Positions 25,244-33,716 of a stretch of DNA of 64,000 nt are shown here, in pieces. Each line of letters starts with the position of its first letter. The stretch's first letter is position 1. The position numbers and the translations under genes were made by a program. This DNA is from Gemmatimonadales bacterium (GTDB lineage Bacteria > Gemmatimonadota > Gemmatimonadetes > Palauibacterales > Palauibacteraceae): positions 1 through 64,000 of the forward strand of contig VXQX01000043.1 of assembly GCA_009838765.1 (NCBI GenBank), given 5' to 3'. The notes beneath the pieces are model-generated. The model made no database searches, had not been told where the DNA came from, and worked only from the letters and a program-made list of their open reading frames with translations.

Positions 25244-27412
25244 ATGAAGAGGGACGTGGGTCCAGACGACAAGATCTCCGACCGCCTCGGGCGGCTGTGG
25301 GAACTCGCGAACGACCTCTCGTGGACGTGGAACCCGGCGGCCCCGGCCCTCTTCCGGTCCATCGATCCGCCGCTATGGCGCCGTACGCGACATAACCCCG
25401 TCGCGCTGCTGCGGGCGGTCGGGGATGCACGACTGCGTGAACTGGCCGCCGACGACGACTTCCTGCGCAGGTACGACGCGGCGTGCCATGCACCGGACCG
25501 GCTGCCGGGCGGCGGGTCGAGCGCGTCGTCCACCTGGTTCATCCGGAGCTACCCGGAGTTCGCCGAGAGCCCCGTGGCGTACTTCTGCGCGGAATTCGCG
25601 TTGCACGAGTCCATCCCCATCTACTCCGGGGGACTCGGCGTGCTCGCCGGAGACCATCTCAAGGCGGCGTCCGAACTCGGCGTTCCTCTCGTGGGCGTGG
25701 GATTGATGTACGCGCACGGCTACTTCGACCAGACCCTGGGGCCGGACGGCTGGCAGGAAGATGCGGACGACCCGCTCGACCCCGACCTGACTCCGCTGGA
25801 GCGGCTGCAGGGAGCGGATGGCGCCCCATGGCTCGCCTCGCTCCGGGGCGGGGGGCGGCGCATCCGTATCGGGGCCTGGAGGCTGCGGGTCGGGCGCGTC
25901 TCGCTGTACCTCCTCGACACGGACCTCGAGGAGAACGACCCCGCCGACCGGGGCCTCTCCCACCAGCTCTACGCGGGCGGTGCGGACCACCGCCTGCGGC
26001 AGGAGGCGATCCTCGGCGTCGGGGGCGTGCGCGTGCTCGCCGCACTCGGGATCGCGCCCGGGGCGTGGCACGCGAACGAGGGGCACGCGGCATTCATGAT
26101 GGTGGAGCGCGTGCGCCGGTTGATGCAGGACGGCCAATCCTTCGCAGATGCGGTGTCCCGGGTCCGCACCTCTACGGTTTTCACGACGCACACGCCCGTG
26201 TCGGCGGGCCACGACGTCTTCTCCCACGCGCAGATTCGGGAATGGATCGGCGAGACGTTCTGGGAAGAGTTTCCTCACCGCGAGGAGTTGCTGGGACTCG
26301 GTCTCCACCCGGGCGACGAGGCGCGGGACCGGTTTCACATGACGGCGGCGGCGATCCGGCTGTCGCGGCGAGTCAACGGCGTTTCCGCGCGGCACGGGCG
26401 CGTGAGCCGTGAAATCTGGCGCGGCCTCTGGGAGGGCCGGGCGGCCGCGGAGGTGCCGATCGGGCACGTGACGAACGGAGTCCACCTCGCCACGTGGATG
26501 AGCGATGACGTCGCCGGACTCCTGGAGGAATGGCTCCCCGCCGGCTGGCGGGCCTGTCCGGGCGACGAAGCCATGTGGCGCGCGGTGCGCGACGTGCCCG
26601 CCGAGGCGCTGTGGCGCGTGCGGCGGCGGCTGAAACTCCGGCTCCTCGATCTGATCCGGGACGAGGCCCGGCGCCGTTGGCCGGACCACTGGCCCGAATC
26701 GGCTCACCTCGCCGGAGCCGGCACGCTCATGAGCCCCGGGCCGCTCACGATCGGCTTCGCGCGGCGTTTCGCCACCTACAAGCGCGCGGACCTCATCTTC
26801 CGCGACCGCGACCGGCTGCTCGCACTTCTCTCGGACCCCGCCCGCCCCGTGCAACTCATCTTCGCCGGGAAGGCGCACCCGCGTGACGACGACGGCAAGC
26901 GCGTCCTCCGAGGCGTATACGAGCATACGCGCGATCCGGAGTTCGAGGGCAGGGTCGCCTTCCTCGAGAATTACGGACTCCATACCGCACACGGACTCGT
27001 CGAGGGCGTCGACCTGTGGCTCAACCTCCCGCGGATCCCGCTGGAAGCGAGCGGGACGAGCGGGATGAAGGCCGCCCTCAACGGCGTCCCGCAACTCGCG
27101 ACCGCGGACGGCTGGTGGGAGGAGGGGTGCGAGGGCGACAACGGGTGGATCATCCCGCGCGCGCCCAACGGGGCAAGCGAGGATATGGTGGACGAGCACG
27201 ACGCCGAGCACCTCTTCCGGCTCCTGGAGGAGGAGGTCGTTCCCCTGTACTACGACCGGCCCGGCGCGGGCTCCCGGGATGACGCTCCGGCGGGCTGGCT
27301 CGCTCATGCGCGGCGCGCGATCGAGGTGGCCGGCGCACGGTTCACGGCGGCCCGCATGGTGCGGGACTATGCACGCGACTACTACGTCCCGTCGCTGCGC
27401 GGGAGCGACTGA
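25244..27412 (+). CDS. glgP: alpha-glucan (glycogen/maltodextrin) phosphorylase
   Basis: A 722-residue GT35 phosphorylase of the short bacterial/archaeal form (TIGR02094 type), releasing glucose-1-phosphate from alpha-1,4-glucans. An N-terminal DUF3417-like helical segment (WELANDLSWTWNPAAPALF) leads into the catalytic core with YFCAEFALHESIPIYSGGLG, NEGHAAF and RFATYKRADLI. The pyridoxal phosphate lysine is in EASGTSGMKAALNG near residue 610. The window also carries branching enzyme, synthase and two GH57 genes, so it belongs to a glycogen locus. The start is uncertain: ATG at 25244 is directly preceded by AAGGAG (25238-25243) with almost no spacer, so a GTG four codons later (25256) is possible. 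Confidence 0.93.
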   Translation: MKRDVGPDDKISDRLGRLWELANDLSWTWNPAAPALFRSIDPPLWRRTRHNPVALLRAVGDARLRELAADDDFLRRYDAACHAPDRLPGGGSSASSTWFIRSYPEFAESPVAYFCAEFALHESIPIYSGGLGVLAGDHLKAASELGVPLVGVGLMYAHGYFDQTLGPDGWQEDADDPLDPDLTPLERLQGADGAPWLASLRGGGRRIRIGAWRLRVGRVSLYLLDTDLEENDPADRGLSHQLYAGGADHRLRQEAILGVGGVRVLAALGIAPGAWHANEGHAAFMMVERVRRLMQDGQSFADAVSRVRTSTVFTTHTPVSAGHDVFSHAQIREWIGETFWEEFPHREELLGLGLHPGDEARDRFHMTAAAIRLSRRVNGVSARHGRVSREIWRGLWEGRAAAEVPIGHVTNGVHLATWMSDDVAGLLEEWLPAGWRACPGDEAMWRAVRDVPAEALWRVRRRLKLRLLDLIRDEARRRWPDHWPESAHLAGAGTLMSPGPLTIGFARRFATYKRADLIFRDRDRLLALLSDPARPVQLIFAGKAHPRDDDGKRVLRGVYEHTRDPEFEGRVAFLENYGLHTAHGLVEGVDLWLNLPRIPLEASGTSGMKAALNGVPQLATADGWWEEGCEGDNGWIIPRAPNGASEDMVDEHDAEHLFRLLEEEVVPLYYDRPGAGSRDDAPAGWLAHARRAIEVAGARFTAARMVRDYARDYYVPSLRGSD

Positions 27413-27473
27413 CGGGTCGGAACCCGGATCGCCGGACCGGAGCGGGGTCGGGAGCGTTGCGCAGTCCTGAATT

Positions 27474-27495
27474 AACAACTAGATGTATAGTTGTT
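27474..27495. promoter_or_regulatory. inverted repeat before the propeller-protein gene
   Basis: AACAACTA (27474-27481) and TAGTTGTT (27488-27495) are exact inverted repeats separated by six bases. The whole 22-base element is AT-rich in a GC-rich setting and contains TATAGT (27486-27491), a fair -10 match. It ends 44 bases before the start at 27540. The CTA...TAG core resembles BlaI/MecI-type operators, but no such regulator lies in the window, so the binding protein is unknown. Confidence 0.55.
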
Positions 27496-27539
27496 GCGAT
27501 TTCCTGTGTTCCGTTTCGTTCCGTTCAGGAGTGTCACAC

Positions 27540-28781
27540 ATGACCGCACCCCGCCTGACCCGCACCACATTCCTGATCCTGGTCGCTCTGAGCTGCGCCA
27601 TCACCGGCACTGCCGAGCCCCGGACCCACAGCCGGGACGCCGAAACGACCCCGGCGATTCCCGGAATGGCTGCTCAAACGATCGTCGAGAGCGATTCCCC
27701 CCGGGGAGTGGACCTCGTGCTCTCCGACGAGCCGCTGTTGCGGGTCGGAATGCTGGACGGCCCCGACGAATACCTTTTCGGCAACGTTTCGAGCGCCATC
27801 CGGCTTGAGGACGGGAGCGTCGTCGTCGCGGACGAGCAGAGCCGCGAAGTCCGAATGTTCGACGCGGGCGGGCGGCACGTGTGGACCAGCGGGCGCGAAG
27901 GCGATGGACCGGGCGAGTATCGGGGACTCGCGTTGCTGCGAGGGTGCCCGGAGGCGGCGATCACGGTATACGATCGGCGACTCAGGCGAATCACCGAACT
28001 CGATTCGGACGGCAGCGTGGCTGACACACGGGCGCTCCGCGAGGCCGGCGGACCCGGCCCCTTGGGGGCACCGCCCGCATGTGCGCCGGACGGCAACGTG
28101 GTCTTCGTTGATTGGCTGGACAGCGAGGCGGAGGAGGCCCTGGCCGTGGGTGAGTACCGCTGGGAGACCGCGCTGAGTTGGGAGCGAGACGGCGGCGTGA
28201 CCACTCTGCGCTCGGGGATCCCGGGGACGGAACTCTACCACCACGGCGGCGGCATCTCGGGGCCCGTCACCTGGGGGAAGGACATCGCCTTCGCGGTCAC
28301 AGCCTCCGGCGTGTGGTACGGATCGGCGGATGACTACCAACTCGAACACGTCGACTGGACCGGCCGCATCACGCGCGTCGCGCGGTGGAACGGACCGGAC
28401 CTCGAGGTCACGCGCGAGCACCTGAACCGCCACCTCGACTCGTACCTGGCCCGCTACGAAACGGCCGAGGAGCGCCGGAGCTTCGAGAGGGACAGGTGGC
28501 CGGAGATTCGGGACGAACTGCCGGAACGCTTTCCTGCCTACGCGTCGAAGGGGCTTCTGCCGCTACCGGACGGCAGCGTGCTGGTCGTGCCGTATTCCTG
28601 GCGAGACCCCGGAGCCGACGAGTTCCAGCTGCTGGGGCCGGACGGGACGTGGCTCCACCGCCTCACCATCCCGGCCGGCCGGACCCTGGTCGACGCCGGT
28701 CCGGGCTGGGTATTGCTCCTCGAGGAAGGCGAGTTCGACGAACAGAGCGTCGCCGTCTACACACTGGTGGAGGGCTCCTGA
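27540..28781 (+). CDS. secreted six-bladed beta-propeller protein
   Basis: A 413-residue exported protein of the six-bladed propeller group common in Gemmatimonadota and Bacteroidota. The signal segment (TTFLILVALSCAITGTAE) has a cysteine but no good lipobox. Blade-like repeats follow: IRLEDGSVVVADEQSREVRM, FDAGGRHVWTSGREGDGPGE, ITELDSDGSVADTR, LLPLPDGSVLVVPY and LLGPDGTWLHRLTI. The GREGDGPGEY motif is diagnostic of this group. No catalytic residues are seen; binding of a ligand or protein in the periplasm is assumed from the fold. ATG at 27540 has AGGAG at 27527-27531. A 22-base inverted repeat lies just upstream. It is convergent with the ATP-grasp block, 61 bases away. Confidence 0.85.
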   Translation: MTAPRLTRTTFLILVALSCAITGTAEPRTHSRDAETTPAIPGMAAQTIVESDSPRGVDLVLSDEPLLRVGMLDGPDEYLFGNVSSAIRLEDGSVVVADEQSREVRMFDAGGRHVWTSGREGDGPGEYRGLALLRGCPEAAITVYDRRLRRITELDSDGSVADTRALREAGGPGPLGAPPACAPDGNVVFVDWLDSEAEEALAVGEYRWETALSWERDGGVTTLRSGIPGTELYHHGGGISGPVTWGKDIAFAVTASGVWYGSADDYQLEHVDWTGRITRVARWNGPDLEVTREHLNRHLDSYLARYETAEERRSFERDRWPEIRDELPERFPAYASKGLLPLPDGSVLVVPYSWRDPGADEFQLLGPDGTWLHRLTIPAGRTLVDAGPGWVLLLEEGEFDEQSVAVYTLVEGS

Positions 28782-28842
28782 CAGGCGCATGGCTCGCTGA
28801 CTCCGCCCACCGCTCCATCGGGACGCCAGGCGGCGCGCCTCG

Positions 28843-30060
28843 CTAGGCGGCGTAGAGTTGCAGGCGCGTCGCGAACTCGCCGGCGATGGTCTCCAGCGCC
28901 CCAAGGTCCGGGTGGCGGAGGAAGATCATCCCGTCGGAGACGAGCGTGGCCTGCCAGTTTCGCCGGGGTGACCCCACCGGGAGCAGGTCCAGGCTGCACA
29001 CCCGCTCGCCGTACTCCTGGAGTAGCGGGCCGAGCCCTTCAATGCGCTGGATCCGGCCCTGTCCGCGCGCCCGCTTGACGATCCAGCAGGCGTTGTACTT
29101 CCGTTCCACCGGCTGCGACCACGTCGCGTGCACGACGCCTTCGGCCCACCCGCGATAGGTGTCGATGTCGCTCGCGAAGTTGATGAGGTCGACCGTCCGC
29201 ACGCCGGGCGGGCGCGCGGCGATTTCGCCGAACACGGCCTCCCCCTCCGCCGTCCGGTACCACTCCATGTGCGTGTAGCCGGTCTCGAAGCCGAGCGCGG
29301 CGAGCACGGCGAAGCCCATCTCGCGTCCGGGGGCGACATCGTCCGCCTCTACGTCGCGCAGCGCGTAGGTGACGGGGCTGAGCCACTCGTGCGTCTTCGA
29401 CTCGAGCGCGCGGGGCCAGTAGCGGCAGATGTTGTAGTGTGCGACGGCGCCTCCGACCGTGATCGTGTCGAAGGTCATGTCCTCGCCCTCGATGAACTCC
29501 TCGACGGTGACCTGGGGGACGTGCCGGAGGGCGGGAAGGACCCACTCCAGCTCCCGTGCCGAATCGACGCGGTGCGTGTCGGCCGAGCCGGCGCCGGCGA
29601 CGGGCTTCACGATGAGCGGGAAGCCCACGCGCTCCGCGACCTCGCGACACTCGGCACTGCTCGTGGCCCTCCCGTGACGGGGCGTCCGGATCCCGGCGGC
29701 GTCGAGCACGTCCTTCATCACCTCCTTGTCGCGGAAGGGGAGCGTCTGCTCGACGGTCGGCCCCGGCAGTTCCAGCATCTCCCGCAGCCGCGCGGCGAGG
29801 ATCATGAAGGGTTCCCACAGGCACTCCACGCGGTCGATCCGGGTTCTCGCCGCGAGCGCGGCGACCTGCCGCATCACGTCCGCCTCATCCGCCAGCGATC
29901 TCACCTGCAGATGGTCGGACACGCTCGTCCGGGCGACCTCGGGCAGCGCCGCCGCCGGCTGATCGCCGAGGCCGATGACCGTCGCGCCCACTTCCGCGAG
30001 CCCGCGCGTGAAGTGCGTCATCTCGGCCGGATAGCCCGGCGAAATCATCAGTACTTTCAT
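28843..30060 (-). CDS. ATP-grasp ligase, paralogue 1
   Basis: A 405-residue ATP-grasp protein of the carboxylate-amine ligase type, expected to activate a carboxylate as acyl phosphate and join it to an amine. N-terminal Rossmann-like part (MKVLMISPGYPAEMTHFTRG), then RDKEVMKDVLDAAGIRTPRH, the ATP-binding lysine in PLIVKPVAGAGSAD, the hinge VTVEEFIEGEDMTFD, and the metal site in HMEWYR and GEIAARPPG. It is clearly paralogous to the next two ATP-grasp genes (407 residues each). It lies 39 bases downstream of paralogue 2 on the same strand, the distal gene of the leftward arm. Substrates are unknown. Confidence 0.85.
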   Translation of the reverse strand: MKVLMISPGYPAEMTHFTRGLAEVGATVIGLGDQPAAALPEVARTSVSDHLQVRSLADEADVMRQVAALAARTRIDRVECLWEPFMILAARLREMLELPGPTVEQTLPFRDKEVMKDVLDAAGIRTPRHGRATSSAECREVAERVGFPLIVKPVAGAGSADTHRVDSARELEWVLPALRHVPQVTVEEFIEGEDMTFDTITVGGAVAHYNICRYWPRALESKTHEWLSPVTYALRDVEADDVAPGREMGFAVLAALGFETGYTHMEWYRTAEGEAVFGEIAARPPGVRTVDLINFASDIDTYRGWAEGVVHATWSQPVERKYNACWIVKRARGQGRIQRIEGLGPLLQEYGERVCSLDLLPVGSPRRNWQATLVSDGMIFLRHPDLGALETIAGEFATRLQLYAA

Positions 30061-30099
30061 GGTTCCGTTGAGTTGTTGGGTTGCGTGTGAGCCGTTCCG

Positions 30100-31323
30100 T
30101 TACGTGGCGAGTTCCACCCGTACGCGGGTGATGATCCGCTTCAGCGCCTCCTCCACGACTTCCGTGCGCGGGTGGCGTACGATGATGTAGCCCTCTCCCT
30201 CGTAGGAGGCGCTCTGTGCCTGTCCGGTCCGGGGGAGGCGCCACTCGACGCAGAGGGGCCCGAGGTCCTTCGCGATCTCCTCGATGCCGGCCACGCGACG
30301 CACGGAGCCCCGGCCCTGTCCCCGGAGGTAGGCTGCGCCGGCCGCGTACGGGCGGGGCGGAGGATCGAATTCATCGAAGACCAGGAGGTGGGCCCAGGCG
30401 CGGTAGAGATCGACATCGTGCGCCTGCGAGATCAGCGTGACGAACTGGGCGCCGGGCGGCCGGGCGCCGACTTCGGAGATCGCCACCGAGCCGTCGGTCC
30501 GCCGGAACCACTCCATGTGGCTCAGCCCCGTTTCCATTCCCAGCGCAGCGAGCGCGGGGCCGGCGACGCGCCGGATCTCCTCGTACCGGGAGGAATCGAC
30601 CTCCCTCGGAAGGAGGACGCACCACTGGATCCACGGCTCGCGCAGCACCTCCAGCGGCGACGGCAGGTAGTGGTTGATCGAATGCCAGACGACGCGCCCG
30701 CCGATCGACACCGCGTCGAAGGAGTGTTCTTCGCCGACGACGAACTCCTCGACGAGCGTCGGCCGCTCGGCGCTCGGCCGCGACATCGCAATCGCCGTGC
30801 GCAACTGCGCGGGGGTTTCGACGCGGAACGTGCCGCGGGCGCCGGAGCCGGCGGGCGGCTTCACGATGAGCGGGAAGCCCGCCGCGTCCGAGAAGGCCGC
30901 CGCCTCGCTCTCGTCGCGGACCAGCGCGTGCCCGGCGCAGGGCAGGCCGTGCGCCCGGAGCACGTCCTTCATGCGCGACTTGTCGCGGAAGTTGCGCGCG
31001 GCCTCCGCGCCCATCCCCTCGATGCCGAGTCCGTCGCGCAGCTCCCCGAGCGGTACCTGAAGCTCCTCGAGCGCGCCCAGCAGGCGGTCGATCCCGCCGA
31101 GTTCGGCGGATAGCCCGCGCAGGCCGACGTGGATGCCCTCCGCCGACAGAGCGTCGCCGACCCGGGCGTGCGCCGCGATGCTCCGCCGCAGGGAGGCGGG
31201 CATGCGCTCGAGCGGTTCCTGCGTCACGACCCCGAGGCGCACGCCGGCGAGCCCCGCGGCGGCTTCCAGAAAACGCAGCGTGGCAGGGAGATAGAACGGG
31301 GCGACGAATGCGACGTTGGGCAT
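30100..31323 (-). CDS. ATP-grasp ligase, paralogue 2
   Basis: A 407-residue ATP-grasp protein with the same layout as its two paralogues: N-terminal MPNVAFVAPFYLPATLRFLE, then RDKSRMKDVLRAHGLP, lysine in PLIVKPPAGSGARGTF, hinge TLVEEFVVGEEHSFD, and metal residues in HMEWFRRTDG and SEVGARPPGAQ. The conserved HMEW and ARPPG motifs mark a single subfamily within the block. The start is ATG at 31323 with a weak GGAAG upstream; a longer in-frame extension to 31590 is antisense to paralogue 3 and not credible. It heads the leftward arm and shares a 124-base divergent promoter region with paralogue 3. Confidence 0.85.
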   Translation of the reverse strand: MPNVAFVAPFYLPATLRFLEAAAGLAGVRLGVVTQEPLERMPASLRRSIAAHARVGDALSAEGIHVGLRGLSAELGGIDRLLGALEELQVPLGELRDGLGIEGMGAEAARNFRDKSRMKDVLRAHGLPCAGHALVRDESEAAAFSDAAGFPLIVKPPAGSGARGTFRVETPAQLRTAIAMSRPSAERPTLVEEFVVGEEHSFDAVSIGGRVVWHSINHYLPSPLEVLREPWIQWCVLLPREVDSSRYEEIRRVAGPALAALGMETGLSHMEWFRRTDGSVAISEVGARPPGAQFVTLISQAHDVDLYRAWAHLLVFDEFDPPPRPYAAGAAYLRGQGRGSVRRVAGIEEIAKDLGPLCVEWRLPRTGQAQSASYEGEGYIIVRHPRTEVVEEALKRIITRVRVELAT

Positions 31324-31447
31324 GGATCTTCCGCGTTGCCGCGACGGGCCGGACGGCCGCCGCCGGACGGGCTGGCGTTCGAGCGCAGGGACTGTACTAT
31401 GTCGGGCCCTCAAAGTGAAGTTTTTCCCCCGAGTTGTTGGCGAAGCA
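31324..31447. promoter_or_regulatory. divergent promoter region of the ATP-grasp block
   Basis: These 124 bases separate the two arms of the seven-gene block. TACTAT (31395-31400) is a possible -10 for the rightward arm, but the matching -35 position (CTGGCG, 31372-31377) is poor. A T-run (31423-31427) followed by five C lies before the rightward start codon, and no ribosome site is visible for it. A common position suggests joint control of both arms. Confidence 0.4.
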
Positions 31448-32671
31448 ATGCACGTCGTATTCGTCGAACCCCTGTTTCCCGGAAACCAGAAGGACTTCGT
31501 GCGCGGTCTGCACGAAGTCGGCGCGGAGGTGTCCGCGGTGGGCGAAGCGCCGCTGGAGGCGCTGGGCTCCGACCTCCACCGGTGGCTCACCCGCTACGAG
31601 CAGGTCGGCTCCGTGTGCGACGAAGGCGCCCTCGCGCACGCCGTTCACGAAATCCACCGCCGCCAGCCCGTGGATCGCCTCGAGGCCACGGTCGAAGCCC
31701 ACATCCTCCCGGTCGCCCGCGTACGGGAAGCCGCGGGATTCGCCGGGACATCGGTGAAGACCGCGCACCTCTGCCGCGACAAGCCGGCGATGAAGGCTGC
31801 CCTTCGCGATGCGGGGATCGCGACCGCCCAGTCCATGGGCGGCGGCGACGCGCGGCGGATCCTGGACTTCGGCCGCCGCATCGGTTATCCGCTCATCGTC
31901 AAGCCTCGCGCCGGGGCCGGGGCCTCGGGTACGTATCGCGTCGACCACGAGGCGCGGCTCGCGGCGCTGCTCCCGCGCCTCGGCGTCGGGCACGGCGCCG
32001 AAGTCGCCGTCGAGGAGTTCGTGGACGGCCACGAGGCCTTCTACGACACGCTGACGGTGGGCGGCACGGTGGTCCACGATTTCATGACCCACTACTACCC
32101 GAACGTGCTCGAGGCCATGCGGACGCGGGAGGTCTCCCCCCAGTTCATCGCCACAAACCGGATCGACACCGCCGGCGACTACGCGGAGGTCCGGGAACTC
32201 GGGCAGCGCGTCATCGACGCGCTCGAGATCGGGACCTCCGCCACCCACATGGAGTGGTTCTTCGGCGAGAAGGGACTCAGGTTTTCCGAGATCGGCTGCC
32301 GTCCGCCCGGCGTGCGAGCCTGGGACCTGTACGGAGCGGCGAACGAGATGGACGTGTACCGCGAATGGGCGTCCTGCATCGTGCATGGCCGCAAGCTGCG
32401 GGACGCGTCGCGCCGCTACTCCGCGGGAATCGTGACGCTGCGGCCCGAAAACGATGGGCGGATCGCGGGGTACGAGGGACTGGAGAAGGTGGAAACCCGT
32501 TTCGGGGAGTGGATCATCGACACGCACCTGCCGCCGCCCGGCACGCCCACCCAGCCGGTGGAAGCCGGATACATGGCGAACGCCTGGCTCCGGCTGCGAC
32601 ATCCGGACTACGACGAGCTGCGGGGCATGCTCGACGCGGTCGGACGGTGGGTGAAGGTGCGCGCCGCATGA
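31448..32671 (+). CDS. ATP-grasp ligase, paralogue 3
   Basis: A 407-residue ATP-grasp protein paralogous to the two on the other arm. Motifs in order: MHVVFVEPLFPGNQKDFVRG, RDKPAMKAALRDAGIATAQS, the ATP-binding lysine in PLIVKPRAGAGASGTY, the hinge VAVEEFVDGHEAFYD, and the metal site HMEWFFGEKG with SEIGCRPPGVR (Cys replaces the Ala seen in the others). It is the first gene of the rightward arm and its stop overlaps the start of the peptidase S51-like gene (ATGA, 32668-32671). The ATG at 31448 has no obvious ribosome site. The near-identical lengths of the three suggest duplication followed by specialisation for different acyl or amine substrates. Confidence 0.85.
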   Translation: MHVVFVEPLFPGNQKDFVRGLHEVGAEVSAVGEAPLEALGSDLHRWLTRYEQVGSVCDEGALAHAVHEIHRRQPVDRLEATVEAHILPVARVREAAGFAGTSVKTAHLCRDKPAMKAALRDAGIATAQSMGGGDARRILDFGRRIGYPLIVKPRAGAGASGTYRVDHEARLAALLPRLGVGHGAEVAVEEFVDGHEAFYDTLTVGGTVVHDFMTHYYPNVLEAMRTREVSPQFIATNRIDTAGDYAEVRELGQRVIDALEIGTSATHMEWFFGEKGLRFSEIGCRPPGVRAWDLYGAANEMDVYREWASCIVHGRKLRDASRRYSAGIVTLRPENDGRIAGYEGLEKVETRFGEWIIDTHLPPPGTPTQPVEAGYMANAWLRLRHPDYDELRGMLDAVGRWVKVRAA

Positions 32672-33663
32672 GGGCGGCGAGAAGGCGCCGGACGGCCGGC
32701 GACGCCGGGTTCCGGCCGCCGCTCGTCCTCCTGGGTCCGCGCGGCGGCGATCTTGCGCTGCGGGACGTGGTGCGGGAGCTGGAAGCCGGGGGCGCGCTGT
32801 CGCCGGGCGCGCGGATCGCCGCCATCACCGCCGGGTGGCGGGATCGGGAGGCGAATGAGGGACTCATCGATCCCCGCCTCGCCAACCGCGTCGTGGACCT
32901 CGAACTCTACCGGCGCTCGGACCGGATCGCCGAGGCGGACGCGGAACTCGCGCGTGCGCACCGGGAGACCCGGGAAAGGCTCGGGGCGCTGCGTCGCGCG
33001 TACAATCTGCGCCTCCACGGCCTTATCGAGGCGCACAGGCGGCTGGCCGAACTGCGGGGGGACGCGTCGGTGCTCCGGACCGAGCGCGGCGAAGCCCTCG
33101 AGGCCATTCGGCGCCTCGATGCGCGGCACCTGGACCGCGTGGTCGAGATCCGGTCGGAGTTCGAGCGCCGCATGTCGCCGCCGGAGCGCGACGCGGTGCG
33201 GTCGCAGCGGCGCGAGGTGGACGCGCGACTCGAGGATACGGAGGCGATCGTGCTGGAGGGCGGGCACGTCGGGAACCTGCTGAGCCGCCTGCGCCTGTTC
33301 GGGGGGCGGAAGCTCCTGGACGGACGCACCGTGATCGGCCGGTCGGCCGGCGCCATGGTGCTTACGGAACGCGTCGTGCTGTTTCACGACCGGCCGCCGT
33401 GGGGCGAGGGCCATCCCGAGGTCTTCGACGCGGGGCTCGGGATGGCCCGAGGACTCGTCGCCCTGCCGCACGCCTCCGCTCGCCTCGCGCTGGACGATCG
33501 GACGCGCGCAGCGCGGCTCGCGGCCCGCTTCTCCCCCGACTCCTGCGTCCTCCTCGACCCTGGCCACCGAATCGACCGGGCCGGCGACGGCTGGAGCGTC
33601 GGGGGCGGCGTTGAGCGCCTCGACGCGACGGGCCGCAGCGTCCCCTTCCCTGCGGCGGCGTAG
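32668..33663 (+). CDS. peptidase S51 / cyanophycinase-like protein
   Basis: A 331-residue protein with the nucleophile-elbow motif of the S51 family: GRSAGAM, with Ser226, followed by TERVVLFHD as in cyanophycinase and dipeptidase E. LVLLGPRGGD at the start and AIVLEGGHVGNLL before the Ser fit the class-I glutamine-amidotransferase-like fold of that family. A long helical, Arg/Glu-rich insert (about 85-190) separates the two halves and is unusual. S51 enzymes cleave Asp- or cyanophycin-type bonds. Beside four ATP-grasp ligases, cleavage of the ligated product is the natural guess; the activity itself is inferred. The start at 32668 overlaps the previous stop (ATGA). Confidence 0.7.
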   Translation: MRAARRRRTAGDAGFRPPLVLLGPRGGDLALRDVVRELEAGGALSPGARIAAITAGWRDREANEGLIDPRLANRVVDLELYRRSDRIAEADAELARAHRETRERLGALRRAYNLRLHGLIEAHRRLAELRGDASVLRTERGEALEAIRRLDARHLDRVVEIRSEFERRMSPPERDAVRSQRREVDARLEDTEAIVLEGGHVGNLLSRLRLFGGRKLLDGRTVIGRSAGAMVLTERVVLFHDRPPWGEGHPEVFDAGLGMARGLVALPHASARLALDDRTRAARLAARFSPDSCVLLDPGHRIDRAGDGWSVGGGVERLDATGRSVPFPAAA

Positions 33664-33716
33664 TCCGGCCCATGCGATTCGATCCCCACGCCCGTGCCCG
33701 CCGGCAGGAACCGTCG

